Origin: Agromyces sp. H66
Lineage (GTDB): Bacteria; Actinomycetota; Actinomycetes; Actinomycetales; Microbacteriaceae
Assembly: GCF_004959775.1 (NCBI RefSeq)
Contig: NZ_SJZG01000016.1
Coordinates: forward strand, 1 to 64,000
Reading direction: 5' to 3'
Length of the DNA: 64,000 bases
Shown here: positions 32,357 to 39,961 of the stretch, piece after piece
Position numbering within the stretch: position 1 is the first letter of the stretch
Layout: each line of letters starts with the position of its first letter
The notes under the pieces: generated by a model
Told to the model about the DNA's origin: nothing
Seen by the model: the letters and a program-made list of their open reading frames with translations, nothing else
Databases searched by the model: none
Program-made: the position numbers and the translations under genes

Positions 32357-32389
32357 CTGTACCCCGAACGAGGCACCTGTACCCCAAAC
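32357..32389 (+). promoter_or_regulatory. Paired direct repeats, putative activator site
   Basis: CTGTACCCCGAAC (32357-32369) and CTGTACCCCAAAC (32377-32389), exactly 20 bp (two helix turns) apart, 19 to 51 bp upstream of the -35 of the Hsp70-like gene. That is the placement of an activator site; the LuxR-type regulator two genes on is the natural candidate. Confidence 0.5.
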
Positions 32390-32407
32390 AAGGGCCAGCA
32401 AAAGGGT

Positions 32408-32436
32408 TGCCGCATTCCCGGTGCCGAGGAATACTC
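32408..32436 (+). promoter_or_regulatory. Promoter of the Hsp70-like/regulator operon
   Basis: -35 TTGCCG (32408-32413), 17-nt spacer, -10 AATACT (32431-32436). Leader of about 50 nt follows, with GAGGGGGA before the GTG at 32496. Confidence 0.55.
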
Positions 32437-32495
32437 GCGAGTGATCGGTGCGCTGGGGGCGATGGGGCCGGCGTGCGATCGCGAGGGGGAACGAA

Positions 32496-34256
32496 GTGAC
32501 GTCGTACGTGCTCGGGATCGATATCGGCACGAGCTTCACGGCCGCCGCGATCGGTCGGCGCCGAGCCGACGGGTCGATGGCCTACGAGCCGCTCGAACTC
32601 GGAACGCGGCGGGCCGCCGTGCCGAGCGTCGTGTACCTCGCCGAGGACGGCGGCGTCGTCGTCGGCGAGCAGGCAGAGCGGCGGGCGATGGACGAACCCG
32701 ACCGAGTGGTGCGCGAATTCAAGCGTCGCATCGGCGACGAGACGCCCATCATCGTCGGCGGCCTCAGCGTGACGGCCGAGGACATCTTCTCCGTCGTCGC
32801 ACAGTGGGTGGTCGAACGCGCCGAAGCGCACGAGGGCTGCGCACCCGCCGTCGTCGCGGTGTCGCACCCGGCGTCGTGGGGTGAGCATCGGATCGGGGTC
32901 ATCCGGACCGCCCTGGCCGGCGTCGGACTGGCGAACGTCGAGTCGGTCAGCGAGCCCGAGGCGGCGGGTCTGCACTACCTGGACCGCGAGAAGGTCGAGA
33001 CCGGCGAGACCATCGCGGTGTACGACCTCGGTGGCGGCACGTTCGACGTCGCCCTCATCCGGAAGGAGGAGGACGACGCATTCCAGGTCATCGGCAGGCC
33101 GGCGGGCATCGATCGACTCGGCGGGGCCGATTTCGACCAGCGGATCTTCGAGCACGTGAAGGCGCTCGCGCCCGCAGCGTTCGACGGCCTCGAAGAGGAC
33201 GGGCCGGAGGCCGCACTCGCGCTCGCGCGGGTACGCCGCGAGTGCACCGACGCGAAGGAGGCGCTCTCGTTCGACACCGAGACGTCCGTACCGCTCCTCC
33301 TGCCCGGCAGCCACACGCGCATCCGGCTCGTGCGGCCCGAATTCGAGCAGATGGTCGACGAGGCGCTCAGGAGCACGATCGACACGCTCCGCCTGGCCAT
33401 CGAGCGCGCTGCGCTCGAGGTCTCGGACGTCGCCACCGTGCTGCTCATCGGCGGCTCCTCGCGGATTCCCGCGGTCGCACAGCTCGTCTCCGCCGAACTC
33501 GAACTGCCGGTCGCCGTGGACGCCGACCCGAAGGCATCGATCAGCCTCGGAGCCGCCGTGGCCGCCGCGCGGAAGCTCGAACCGGCCGCGGCCGATACCG
33601 CGGGGGCGTTCGGAACACCACCCGACGAGGCGGCGGACGCCCCGGACGGAGCCCGCGCACCCGCCTCCGCACCGACCGCGATCCGCGAGTCCGCACGCAC
33701 CTCGATCGGACTCAGGGCGACCGTGCTGGCGGGCATCGTCGCGGCCGTCGTCGCCGTGCTCATCCCGATCACGCCGCTCGCCGTCGGTACCCAGGAACGA
33801 CCCGACGAGGACGACACCGGTGAACCCCAAGGGTTGACCGGAGTCCTCTTCGGCGATTACGCCATCGGCGGACTCCCCTTGACCCTCGACGGCGGATCGA
33901 CGGCCCCGCCGCCGGACAGCGAGGACGATCAGTCCACGCCGGAAGACAGCGACACGGACGATCCCGTGAGTGCCCTCTCCCGTCCGATCTCATCGGCGAA
34001 TGGCGGTACGGAGACGGCCGCGGCTCCGAGCGACTCCTCCGGAACGGCGGATGCCCCGGCCGACTCCACGACCGAGCCGGCCACCACGACCGACCCGACG
34101 ACCGACCCCGCCACCGAGCCGGCACCGACGACCGACCCGACGACCGAGCCGGCACCGACGACCGACCCGACGACCGAGCCGGCACCGACGACCGAGCCCA
34201 CCACCGCGCCCGAGCCCACCACCGACCCCACCGAGTCACCCGCGCCCACACCATGA
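32496..34256 (+). CDS. Membrane-anchored Hsp70-like ATPase with extracytoplasmic Pro/Thr stalk
   Basis: 586 residues from GTG 32496 (strong GAGGGGGA site). Residues 1-370 form an actin/Hsp70 nucleotide-binding domain: phosphate-1 GIDIGTSF, phosphate-2 VYDLGGGTFDVAL (about 177-189), adenosine motif LLIGGSSRIPAV. There is no DnaK substrate-binding domain. A single membrane helix (about 407-430, VLAGIVAAVVAVLIPI) follows, then a 155-residue outside segment rich in Thr/Pro/Asp/Glu with tandem repeats. So the ATPase is inside, the stalk outside. Stop overlaps the next ATG by 4 bases. Such proteins neighbour iniB-like genes in other actinobacteria; a signal-transducing role is inferred. Confidence 0.85.
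   Translation: MTSYVLGIDIGTSFTAAAIGRRRADGSMAYEPLELGTRRAAVPSVVYLAEDGGVVVGEQAERRAMDEPDRVVREFKRRIGDETPIIVGGLSVTAEDIFSVVAQWVVERAEAHEGCAPAVVAVSHPASWGEHRIGVIRTALAGVGLANVESVSEPEAAGLHYLDREKVETGETIAVYDLGGGTFDVALIRKEEDDAFQVIGRPAGIDRLGGADFDQRIFEHVKALAPAAFDGLEEDGPEAALALARVRRECTDAKEALSFDTETSVPLLLPGSHTRIRLVRPEFEQMVDEALRSTIDTLRLAIERAALEVSDVATVLLIGGSSRIPAVAQLVSAELELPVAVDADPKASISLGAAVAAARKLEPAAADTAGAFGTPPDEAADAPDGARAPASAPTAIRESARTSIGLRATVLAGIVAAVVAVLIPITPLAVGTQERPDEDDTGEPQGLTGVLFGDYAIGGLPLTLDGGSTAPPPDSEDDQSTPEDSDTDDPVSALSRPISSANGGTETAAAPSDSSGTADAPADSTTEPATTTDPTTDPATEPAPTTDPTTEPAPTTDPTTEPAPTTEPTTAPEPTTDPTESPAPTP
34116..34195 (+). repeat. 30-bp tandem repeat in the Thr/Pro stalk
   Basis: Unit of 30 bp starting GAGCCGGCACCGACGACC, nearly identical at 34116, 34146 and 34176 (third copy partial). 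Codes for EPAPTTDPTT. Confidence 0.75.
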
Positions 34257-36793
34257 GCCACCCGCATTCGCGGCTCGACGGGCCGGAGACCGGAGTGGCG
34301 GGGTGGGAGGAGGCCACGGCGCTCCTGCGCCAGGTCCGCGATGGTGTGGCGCCGGTCCACGCCGGCATCACGGGGCCCGGGGGGTCGGGCAAGTCCACGC
34401 TGCTCGCGGAGATCGCCTCGACCCTGCGAAGCGAGGGCATCCGCGTGGCCGAGGGCCTGGACGAGGTGGGTCGCATCGACTCGGGCCCGGAGCGGATCAC
34501 GCTCATCGTCGACGACCTCGAGCGTCTCGGCGACGACGACATCGCGCGGCTCTCGGAGCTCGCGTGCCCCGACGGTCCGCACCTCGTCGCCGCGTTCCGC
34601 TCATGGCCGCGGTCTGACGCTGCTGCCGAACTCGTCGAGCGACTCGGCAGGCGGCGACCCCACATCGGCCTGCGTCCGCTCTCGCCGGTGGACGTCCGTG
34701 CACGTGCGGCCGAGTTGCTGGGCGACGCGCCGTCCCTCCCGCAACTCGAGCGTCTCACGACGCTCGCGGGCGGCAACCCGCGATTGGTCGATCTGCTCCT
34801 GGCCGCACTCCGCGACGAAGCGTGGGACCCCCGCACGTCGAGCCCGCTTCCCGTCACGCTGCTGGCGCAACTGCGCCATCGGCTGGATCGTCTCGACCGG
34901 GAATTCCTCGACTTCCTGGTCGCCCTGGCGGTCGGATTCTCGGGATCCGGCCCCGTTCTGGCGATGGCGCCCCGGTTCCGGAACTCGGACCTGCACGGAC
35001 TGATGTCCGAAGCCCGGGCATCAGGCCTCGTCGCACCCGACGGGTCGCTCATCCCGATCGTGCGATTCGCCGTACTGCAGAGCGCCCCGGAACACGAGCT
35101 GTGGGCGGGGCGACGCGAGTTCGTCGATGCGATGGAAGCCGCCCGCCTTCCGCTCGGCGAGTCGGCCCTCGAGCTCGCCCGCGGTGGATATCGGGACGTG
35201 CGCGTGGCGGACGCATTGCAGGTCCGCGGTGACGCGCTCCTCCCGACCGAGCCGGCGGAGGCATGGGAGCAGTACACGGTGGCCATCGAGGCGGGCGCCG
35301 ACGCTCCATCGCTCGCCGGCAGGCGGGCCCAAGCGGCGTGGTCGGCGGGCGACATCCACGCGGCCGAGCGGCTGGTCGACGGCCTGCTGGCCGCACACGA
35401 GCATCCGGATCTTCCCCGCGTGATGAACGTGGCTGCGGCGATCTGGGCACGCAGGGGGATGCCCGGGCGCGCCGCCGAAACCTACCTCGGGCTCGCGGAG
35501 GCGGATGCATGGGGCGCGGAACCGCTGGCGGCGGTGTGCCAGGCGGCGACCGGCGAGCTCGCCCAGGCACGGGCGACGCTCGCCGCCGCGTCGAACCACG
35601 GCGTCCCCGGTTCGTCGCAGGTCGCCGTGCTGCTGATGGCGGAGGGGATGATCGCGGCGCTCGAAGGCGCCTCCGACTGCGGGCTCTCGTCACTCCTCCA
35701 GGCTTCGAGCATCATGAACGAGTCGCGCGAGATCGTTCCGCTGCCCGAGGTGCCTGCCGTCCTCGCCGCTCACGTCGCCGTCAATGCCGGCGAGCTCGGC
35801 ATCGCCGTCGAGGTGCTCCAGGCTGCCGGAGCCGCCGAGCAGGGCGGGCTCGCGTTCGAGAACCGCCTGCGTCTCACCGAGGCGCTGATCGAGCTCCGCG
35901 CCGACCACCCGGCGCGTGCGCGTGCGCTCCTGACCGGAGTCGACGAGTCGGAGCGTCCGCTCGGGCTGCGCTCGGACGTGCTCGCCCACGCGGTGCGCAT
36001 CGGTCTCGCCCGCCGAACCGATGATCTCGCGGCCCTCGTCCGGGCATGGAGCGCCGCACGGCCCGTCATCGCTCGCATGCCGATCGATCTGATGGGACTC
36101 GCCTCCCTCGCCGAGCTCGCCATCGCGGCGGCCCGGCTCGGTGAGACGCACCTGCTCGAGGCACCGCTCGCCGCGGCCGAGGAGCTCCTCGAGCGAGCGG
36201 GCCGGCCGGCGGCGTGGTCGATGAACCTGCACTGGGCGGGCATCCAGTCGGCCATCCTTCGCGAGGACCGGCCGGAACTCGAGCGCCATGCGGCCGCGCT
36301 GCTCGAGATGGCGGCCGCCAATCGCGTGGCGGGCATGCTGGCCGAGGCCGGACGCGTCTGGGCGGCGGCCCTCGCCGGCCGGGCGGAGACGATCGCGGTG
36401 GAGCACGCCGTGCGCGACCTCGCGGCGGCCGGATACCGCTGGGATGCCGGGCGTCTTGCCGGGCACGCCGCCGGGCGGGCCGCCGAACACACGGACACGC
36501 TGCAGCTCATGGCCCTCGCCCGCAGCATGCACGCCGAAGACGGTCGGAGCGACACCGCCGACGGTGCCGGCGAGGACGGACGGCGCGACGAGGCGGGGCT
36601 GAGCGCCCGCGAACGCGAGGTGGCTCGCCTGGTGCTCGAGGGCAAGACGTATGCGGAGATCGGGAGCACGATCTTCATCTCCCCTCGCACCGCCGAGCAT
36701 CACATCGCGCGGATCCGCCGTCGACTGGGCGTGACGACACGCTCCGAACTGCTGGCCCGGCTCCGACTCGTCCTCGCCGAGGAGGACGGCTGA
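34253..36793 (+). CDS. Large LuxR-family regulator with N-terminal P-loop ATPase (STAND-like)
   Basis: 846 residues. Walker A GPGGSGKST (residues 41-49), Walker B ITLIVDDLE (about 82-90), then a winged-helix-like segment and a long helical region of TPR-like repeats (about 290-740), ending in a LuxR-type HTH (about 783-840: LSAREREVARLVLEGKTYAEIG...ISPRTAEHHIARIRRRLGV). STAND regulators of this plan are activated by ligands bound to the repeat domain. Overlaps the Hsp70-like stop by ATGA. The mycobacterial iniBAC regulator IniR, as I remember it, is a comparable large regulator, so it is the likely activator of the downstream genes. Confidence 0.85.
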   Translation: MSHPHSRLDGPETGVAGWEEATALLRQVRDGVAPVHAGITGPGGSGKSTLLAEIASTLRSEGIRVAEGLDEVGRIDSGPERITLIVDDLERLGDDDIARLSELACPDGPHLVAAFRSWPRSDAAAELVERLGRRRPHIGLRPLSPVDVRARAAELLGDAPSLPQLERLTTLAGGNPRLVDLLLAALRDEAWDPRTSSPLPVTLLAQLRHRLDRLDREFLDFLVALAVGFSGSGPVLAMAPRFRNSDLHGLMSEARASGLVAPDGSLIPIVRFAVLQSAPEHELWAGRREFVDAMEAARLPLGESALELARGGYRDVRVADALQVRGDALLPTEPAEAWEQYTVAIEAGADAPSLAGRRAQAAWSAGDIHAAERLVDGLLAAHEHPDLPRVMNVAAAIWARRGMPGRAAETYLGLAEADAWGAEPLAAVCQAATGELAQARATLAAASNHGVPGSSQVAVLLMAEGMIAALEGASDCGLSSLLQASSIMNESREIVPLPEVPAVLAAHVAVNAGELGIAVEVLQAAGAAEQGGLAFENRLRLTEALIELRADHPARARALLTGVDESERPLGLRSDVLAHAVRIGLARRTDDLAALVRAWSAARPVIARMPIDLMGLASLAELAIAAARLGETHLLEAPLAAAEELLERAGRPAAWSMNLHWAGIQSAILREDRPELERHAAALLEMAAANRVAGMLAEAGRVWAAALAGRAETIAVEHAVRDLAAAGYRWDAGRLAGHAAGRAAEHTDTLQLMALARSMHAEDGRSDTADGAGEDGRRDEAGLSAREREVARLVLEGKTYAEIGSTIFISPRTAEHHIARIRRRLGVTTRSELLARLRLVLAEEDG

Positions 36794-37010
36794 CGTTGAC
36801 GTTCCGACGCCCGGCCCCCGCTCGGCCGCGGACCCGCTGCCGGAATCCCCCATCCCCCCTCTCCGCCCCCTACCCGACCCCCATCCGCAGGCCAGGAGGA
36901 ATGGGGATCGGCACCGATGACGCATCCGGCGGAAGACGGGAGGCTTCTCGGTGGGGGCCGGCATCGGTGTCGGCCATCGACCTACACCTCGCAGAGGAGG
37001 GGAACTGATC
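36794..37010. other. 217-bp spacer before the iniB-like gene with a G-quadruplex candidate
   Basis: Holds no gene. A cytosine tract (36847-36882) with five runs of 3-6 C means that the minus strand has five G runs separated by 1-9 nt, a strong G4-forming pattern. No convincing -35/-10 pair; TACACC (36983-36988) is a possible -10. GAGGAGGGG precedes the iniB-like ATG. Confidence 0.45.
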
Positions 37011-37922
37011 ATGGCAAACATCACCACGGCATTGCTCGACTTCCTGATGGGCCTGCTCAAGAGCCCGGAGGCGGCCGCGGAGTTCGCGAACGACCCCGAC
37101 ACGGCAATGGCGAACGCCGGGCTCCAGGGAGTCTGCGCTGCAGACGTCGACGCGGTGCTTCCCGTCGCGCTCGACTTCGGACCCGTCGGCAACCGCACCT
37201 ACGACACGGGCGGCAACGCGATCGGCGGCAACACCACGGATGTCGACCAGAGCGCAGGCGGCGGAGGCGGCGGCTGGGGCGGCGGCGGCCACGGCGGCGG
37301 CGGCGACGGCTGGGGCGGCGGCGGCTGGGGCGGCGGCGGCGACGGCGGCGGCTGGGGCGGTCACGGCGGCGGCCACGGCGGCGGGTACGACGAGGCCGTC
37401 GCGAAGCTGATGAGCGTCGTGAACAACTACTCGTACATCGACGACCGCGACGTCATCAACGACCAGTCCGTGAACCAGAACATCCTGGCCAACGACTCCA
37501 TCCTGCTCCAGAACTTCGAGAACGAATCGCTCACGATGGGCGACGGCAACATCGTCGCCACGAAGGGCGGGAGCGTCGAGACCGAGTCGATCAACGCCGA
37601 CGACGGCGCCATCGTCGCCTCGAAGGGCGGCGAGGTCGACGCGATCGAGGCCGAGGACAGCATCGTCGCCACCACTGGCGGCGAAGTGAACGTCGCGGGC
37701 GACGACCTCGCCAACAAGGGCGGCGAAGTCGACAACGAGGTCGAGGACTCGTACAACGACAACTCGGTCAACGACTCGTTCGACGACAACAACATCGCCG
37801 TCGACTCGTTCGACGACAACGTCGTCGTGGAGGAATCGCTCAACGGCAACAACCTCGAGTCGGGTCCTGGCGACCTGACCGAGGTCGAGGTCGAGGTCGA
37901 GGTCGAGGACGTCACCCTGTAG
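37011..37922 (+). CDS. IniB-like Gly/Trp-rich surface protein
   Basis: 303 residues. Residues 1-60 match the IniB N-terminal domain (LLDFLMGLLKSPEAAAEFANDPDTAMANAGLQGV). Residues about 84-125 are almost only Gly with regularly spaced Trp, His and Asp. The remainder is an acidic, Asn/Asp/Val-rich repeat region with GGEV and SxVA motifs (about 180-245: IVATKGGSVETES, IVASKGGEVDAIE, IVATTGGEVNVAG), which looks like stacked short beta strands, and a VEVEVEVE tail. No signal peptide. ATG 37011 has GAGGAGGGG 8 nt upstream. In mycobacteria IniB is induced by cell-wall inhibitors and its function is not settled. Confidence 0.8.
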   Translation: MANITTALLDFLMGLLKSPEAAAEFANDPDTAMANAGLQGVCAADVDAVLPVALDFGPVGNRTYDTGGNAIGGNTTDVDQSAGGGGGGWGGGGHGGGGDGWGGGGWGGGGDGGGWGGHGGGHGGGYDEAVAKLMSVVNNYSYIDDRDVINDQSVNQNILANDSILLQNFENESLTMGDGNIVATKGGSVETESINADDGAIVASKGGEVDAIEAEDSIVATTGGEVNVAGDDLANKGGEVDNEVEDSYNDNSVNDSFDDNNIAVDSFDDNVVVEESLNGNNLESGPGDLTEVEVEVEVEDVTL

Positions 37923-37946
37923 CGATCACGATCATCGCATGAGACC

Positions 37947-37986
37947 GGCTCGGCCCGGCACGGAGGATTCCGCGTCGGGCCGAGCC
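37947..37986 (+). terminator. Hairpin between the iniB-like and iniA-like genes
   Basis: Perfect arms GGCTCGGCCCG (37947-37957) and CGGGCCGAGCC (37976-37986), with an inner CGGA/TCCG stem in the loop. Sits 25 bp after the iniB-like stop and 49 bp before the next ATG. It probably reduces readthrough, so that the structural protein exceeds the GTPases. Confidence 0.65.
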
Positions 37987-38035
37987 CACGCCTGTTCTGC
38001 TTGAATTGGATCGGACTGCGAAGGGGAGGACGTCG

Positions 38036-39961
38036 ATGGAGCGCCTCATCGAACTCGTCGACCAGGGCATCGCCCTCGCCGGCAGCGGCGACCGCGCGGA
38101 TCTTCGCCGCCGCCTGGAGCAGGCGAAGGACCGCCTCCTCGACCCGAGCATCCGGGTCATCGTCGTCGGCGAGTTCAAGCAGGGCAAGAGCCAGCTGGTG
38201 AACGCGCTCGTCAACGCGCCGGTCTGCCCGGTCGATGACGACATCGCCACGGCCGTCCCGACCACCATCCGATTCGGTCCGGAACCGACGGCATTCGTCC
38301 TGTCGCAGCGATCCGTCGCCGGCACGGTCGAGTCCGGCACCGATGTCGACCGCACCGAAGTACCGATCGCCGAGCTCGACGGCTACGTCTCGGAACGCTC
38401 CGGCCGCGATGCCGATCACGTGGTCACGGGGGCCGAGGTCTTCCTGCCCCGGAAGATCCTCGAACGCGGTCTCACCCTCATCGACTCGCCGGGCGTCGGT
38501 GGCCTCTCCTCCGCGCACGCGCTCACCACGCTGGCCGCCCTGCCCTCCGCCCACGCGATACTGTTCGTCTCCGACGCGTCGCAGGAGTTCACCGCGCCCG
38601 AGATCACGTTCCTCCGTCATGCTATGCGCATCTCGCCGAACGTCGCGTGCGTGCTCAGCAAGACCGACCTGTATCCGCACTGGCGCCGGATCGAGGAGCT
38701 CGACCGAGCCCACCTCGACGCGATCGACCCCGGCATCCCGCTCTTCCCCGTCTCCTCGCAGCTGCGGTTGGCAGCCGTGGAGGCGGGAGACCAGGAACTT
38801 CATGCCGAGTCGGGATTCGGCGACCTCGCCGTCCATCTGCTGCGCGACGTGGTCGGTCAGGCGGAGCTCATCCAACGCAGGTCCGCGGCCAACGACCTGC
38901 TCTCCGCGAGCGAACACGTACGGCTGGCCATCGACTCCGAGCTGCAGGCGCTCCAGAACCCCGAGAAGACCCCCGAGATGATCGCCCGGCTCGAGGCCAC
39001 GAAGGAGCGGGCCGACGAGCAGCGCCGTATCTCCGCGCGCTGGCAGATCACCCTGAACGACGGGGTGGCCGATCTCATCGCCGACATGGAGCACGACCTG
39101 CGCGATCGCATGCGCGCCATCCAACGCGAGGCCGAGAACTCGATCGACGAAGGGGATCCGGGGCCGGTCTGGGACCAGTTCGTCGACTGGTTCGAGGATC
39201 GCGTCTCGGCCGCGGTCAGCGACACGTTCGTATGGACGCAGGAGCGGTCGACGTGGCTCGCCGAACGGGTGGCTCGGCTCTTCACCGAGGACGAGGCGAT
39301 CCTCCCCGACCTCCACGTGGACGACACCCGCGACGTGCTCGACCCCGTCGGCGAGATCGCGTCGCTCGATTCCGGCCGGCTCGGCCCGATGCAGAAGTTC
39401 TACATCGGCCTCAGAGGTTCGTACGGCGGAGTCCTCATGGTCGGCATCGTCACCGGCATCATCGGGATGAGCATCATCAATCCGCTGTCCCTCGCCGCAG
39501 GAGCAGTGATCGGCCGCAAGGTCTACAAGGACGACACGAAGGCTCGGCTGGAACGACGTCGCAACGAGGCCAAGAACCTCATCAGACGCCAGGTCGACGA
39601 GGTCATCTTCCAGGTCGGCAAGCAGTTGCGCGATCGCTTGCGGCTCGTGCAGCGCACCACTCGCGACCACTTCACCTCCATCGTCGACGAACTGCATCGC
39701 TCGCTCGCCGATTCGCTGCTCGCGGCGCAGAAGGCCGCATCGAGATACACCGAGGAGCGCGACGGGCGGATCGCCGCCCTCCGGCGCGACCTCCAGCGCG
39801 TCGACGCCCTCACCGAGAAGGCTCGCGCGATCGACACCGTTCAGGCGTCCGGCGGCGCCCCATCGTCGACGACCGACCGGCCGACACCGGCGAAACGGTC
39901 GACGCCGGTTGCGACGGCACCGGCGACCGCCGCCCCCTCGGCGGCGACGGACCCGGCGTGA
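38036..39961 (+). CDS. Dynamin-like GTPase (IniA-like)
   Basis: 641 residues, ATG 38036 after AAGGGGAGG. GTPase domain: G1 GEFKQGKS (45-52), G2 Thr in the PTTIRFG segment, G3 DSPG (about 149-152), G4 SKTD (about 207-210). Behind it a helical region with a hydrophobic pair (about 465-493, VGIVTGIIGMSIINPLSLAAGAVIG) that can insert in membranes, as in IniA, then a coiled coil and an Ala/Pro/Thr tail. Mycobacterial IniA is a membrane-fission dynamin used in envelope stress. Ends on the next gene with a GTGA overlap. Confidence 0.88.
   Translation: MERLIELVDQGIALAGSGDRADLRRRLEQAKDRLLDPSIRVIVVGEFKQGKSQLVNALVNAPVCPVDDDIATAVPTTIRFGPEPTAFVLSQRSVAGTVESGTDVDRTEVPIAELDGYVSERSGRDADHVVTGAEVFLPRKILERGLTLIDSPGVGGLSSAHALTTLAALPSAHAILFVSDASQEFTAPEITFLRHAMRISPNVACVLSKTDLYPHWRRIEELDRAHLDAIDPGIPLFPVSSQLRLAAVEAGDQELHAESGFGDLAVHLLRDVVGQAELIQRRSAANDLLSASEHVRLAIDSELQALQNPEKTPEMIARLEATKERADEQRRISARWQITLNDGVADLIADMEHDLRDRMRAIQREAENSIDEGDPGPVWDQFVDWFEDRVSAAVSDTFVWTQERSTWLAERVARLFTEDEAILPDLHVDDTRDVLDPVGEIASLDSGRLGPMQKFYIGLRGSYGGVLMVGIVTGIIGMSIINPLSLAAGAVIGRKVYKDDTKARLERRRNEAKNLIRRQVDEVIFQVGKQLRDRLRLVQRTTRDHFTSIVDELHRSLADSLLAAQKAASRYTEERDGRIAALRRDLQRVDALTEKARAIDTVQASGGAPSSTTDRPTPAKRSTPVATAPATAAPSAATDPA

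Noticed and set aside
34116..34195. Tandem repeats as a mobile or CRISPR-like element
   Set aside because: They are in-frame coding repeats of a Thr/Pro stalk.
38647..39957. IniC-like gene extended far upstream in the same open frame
   Set aside because: The upstream part is Arg/Pro-rich shadow of the IniA-like gene; the GTG at 39958 fits the GTGA coupling and the family N-terminus.
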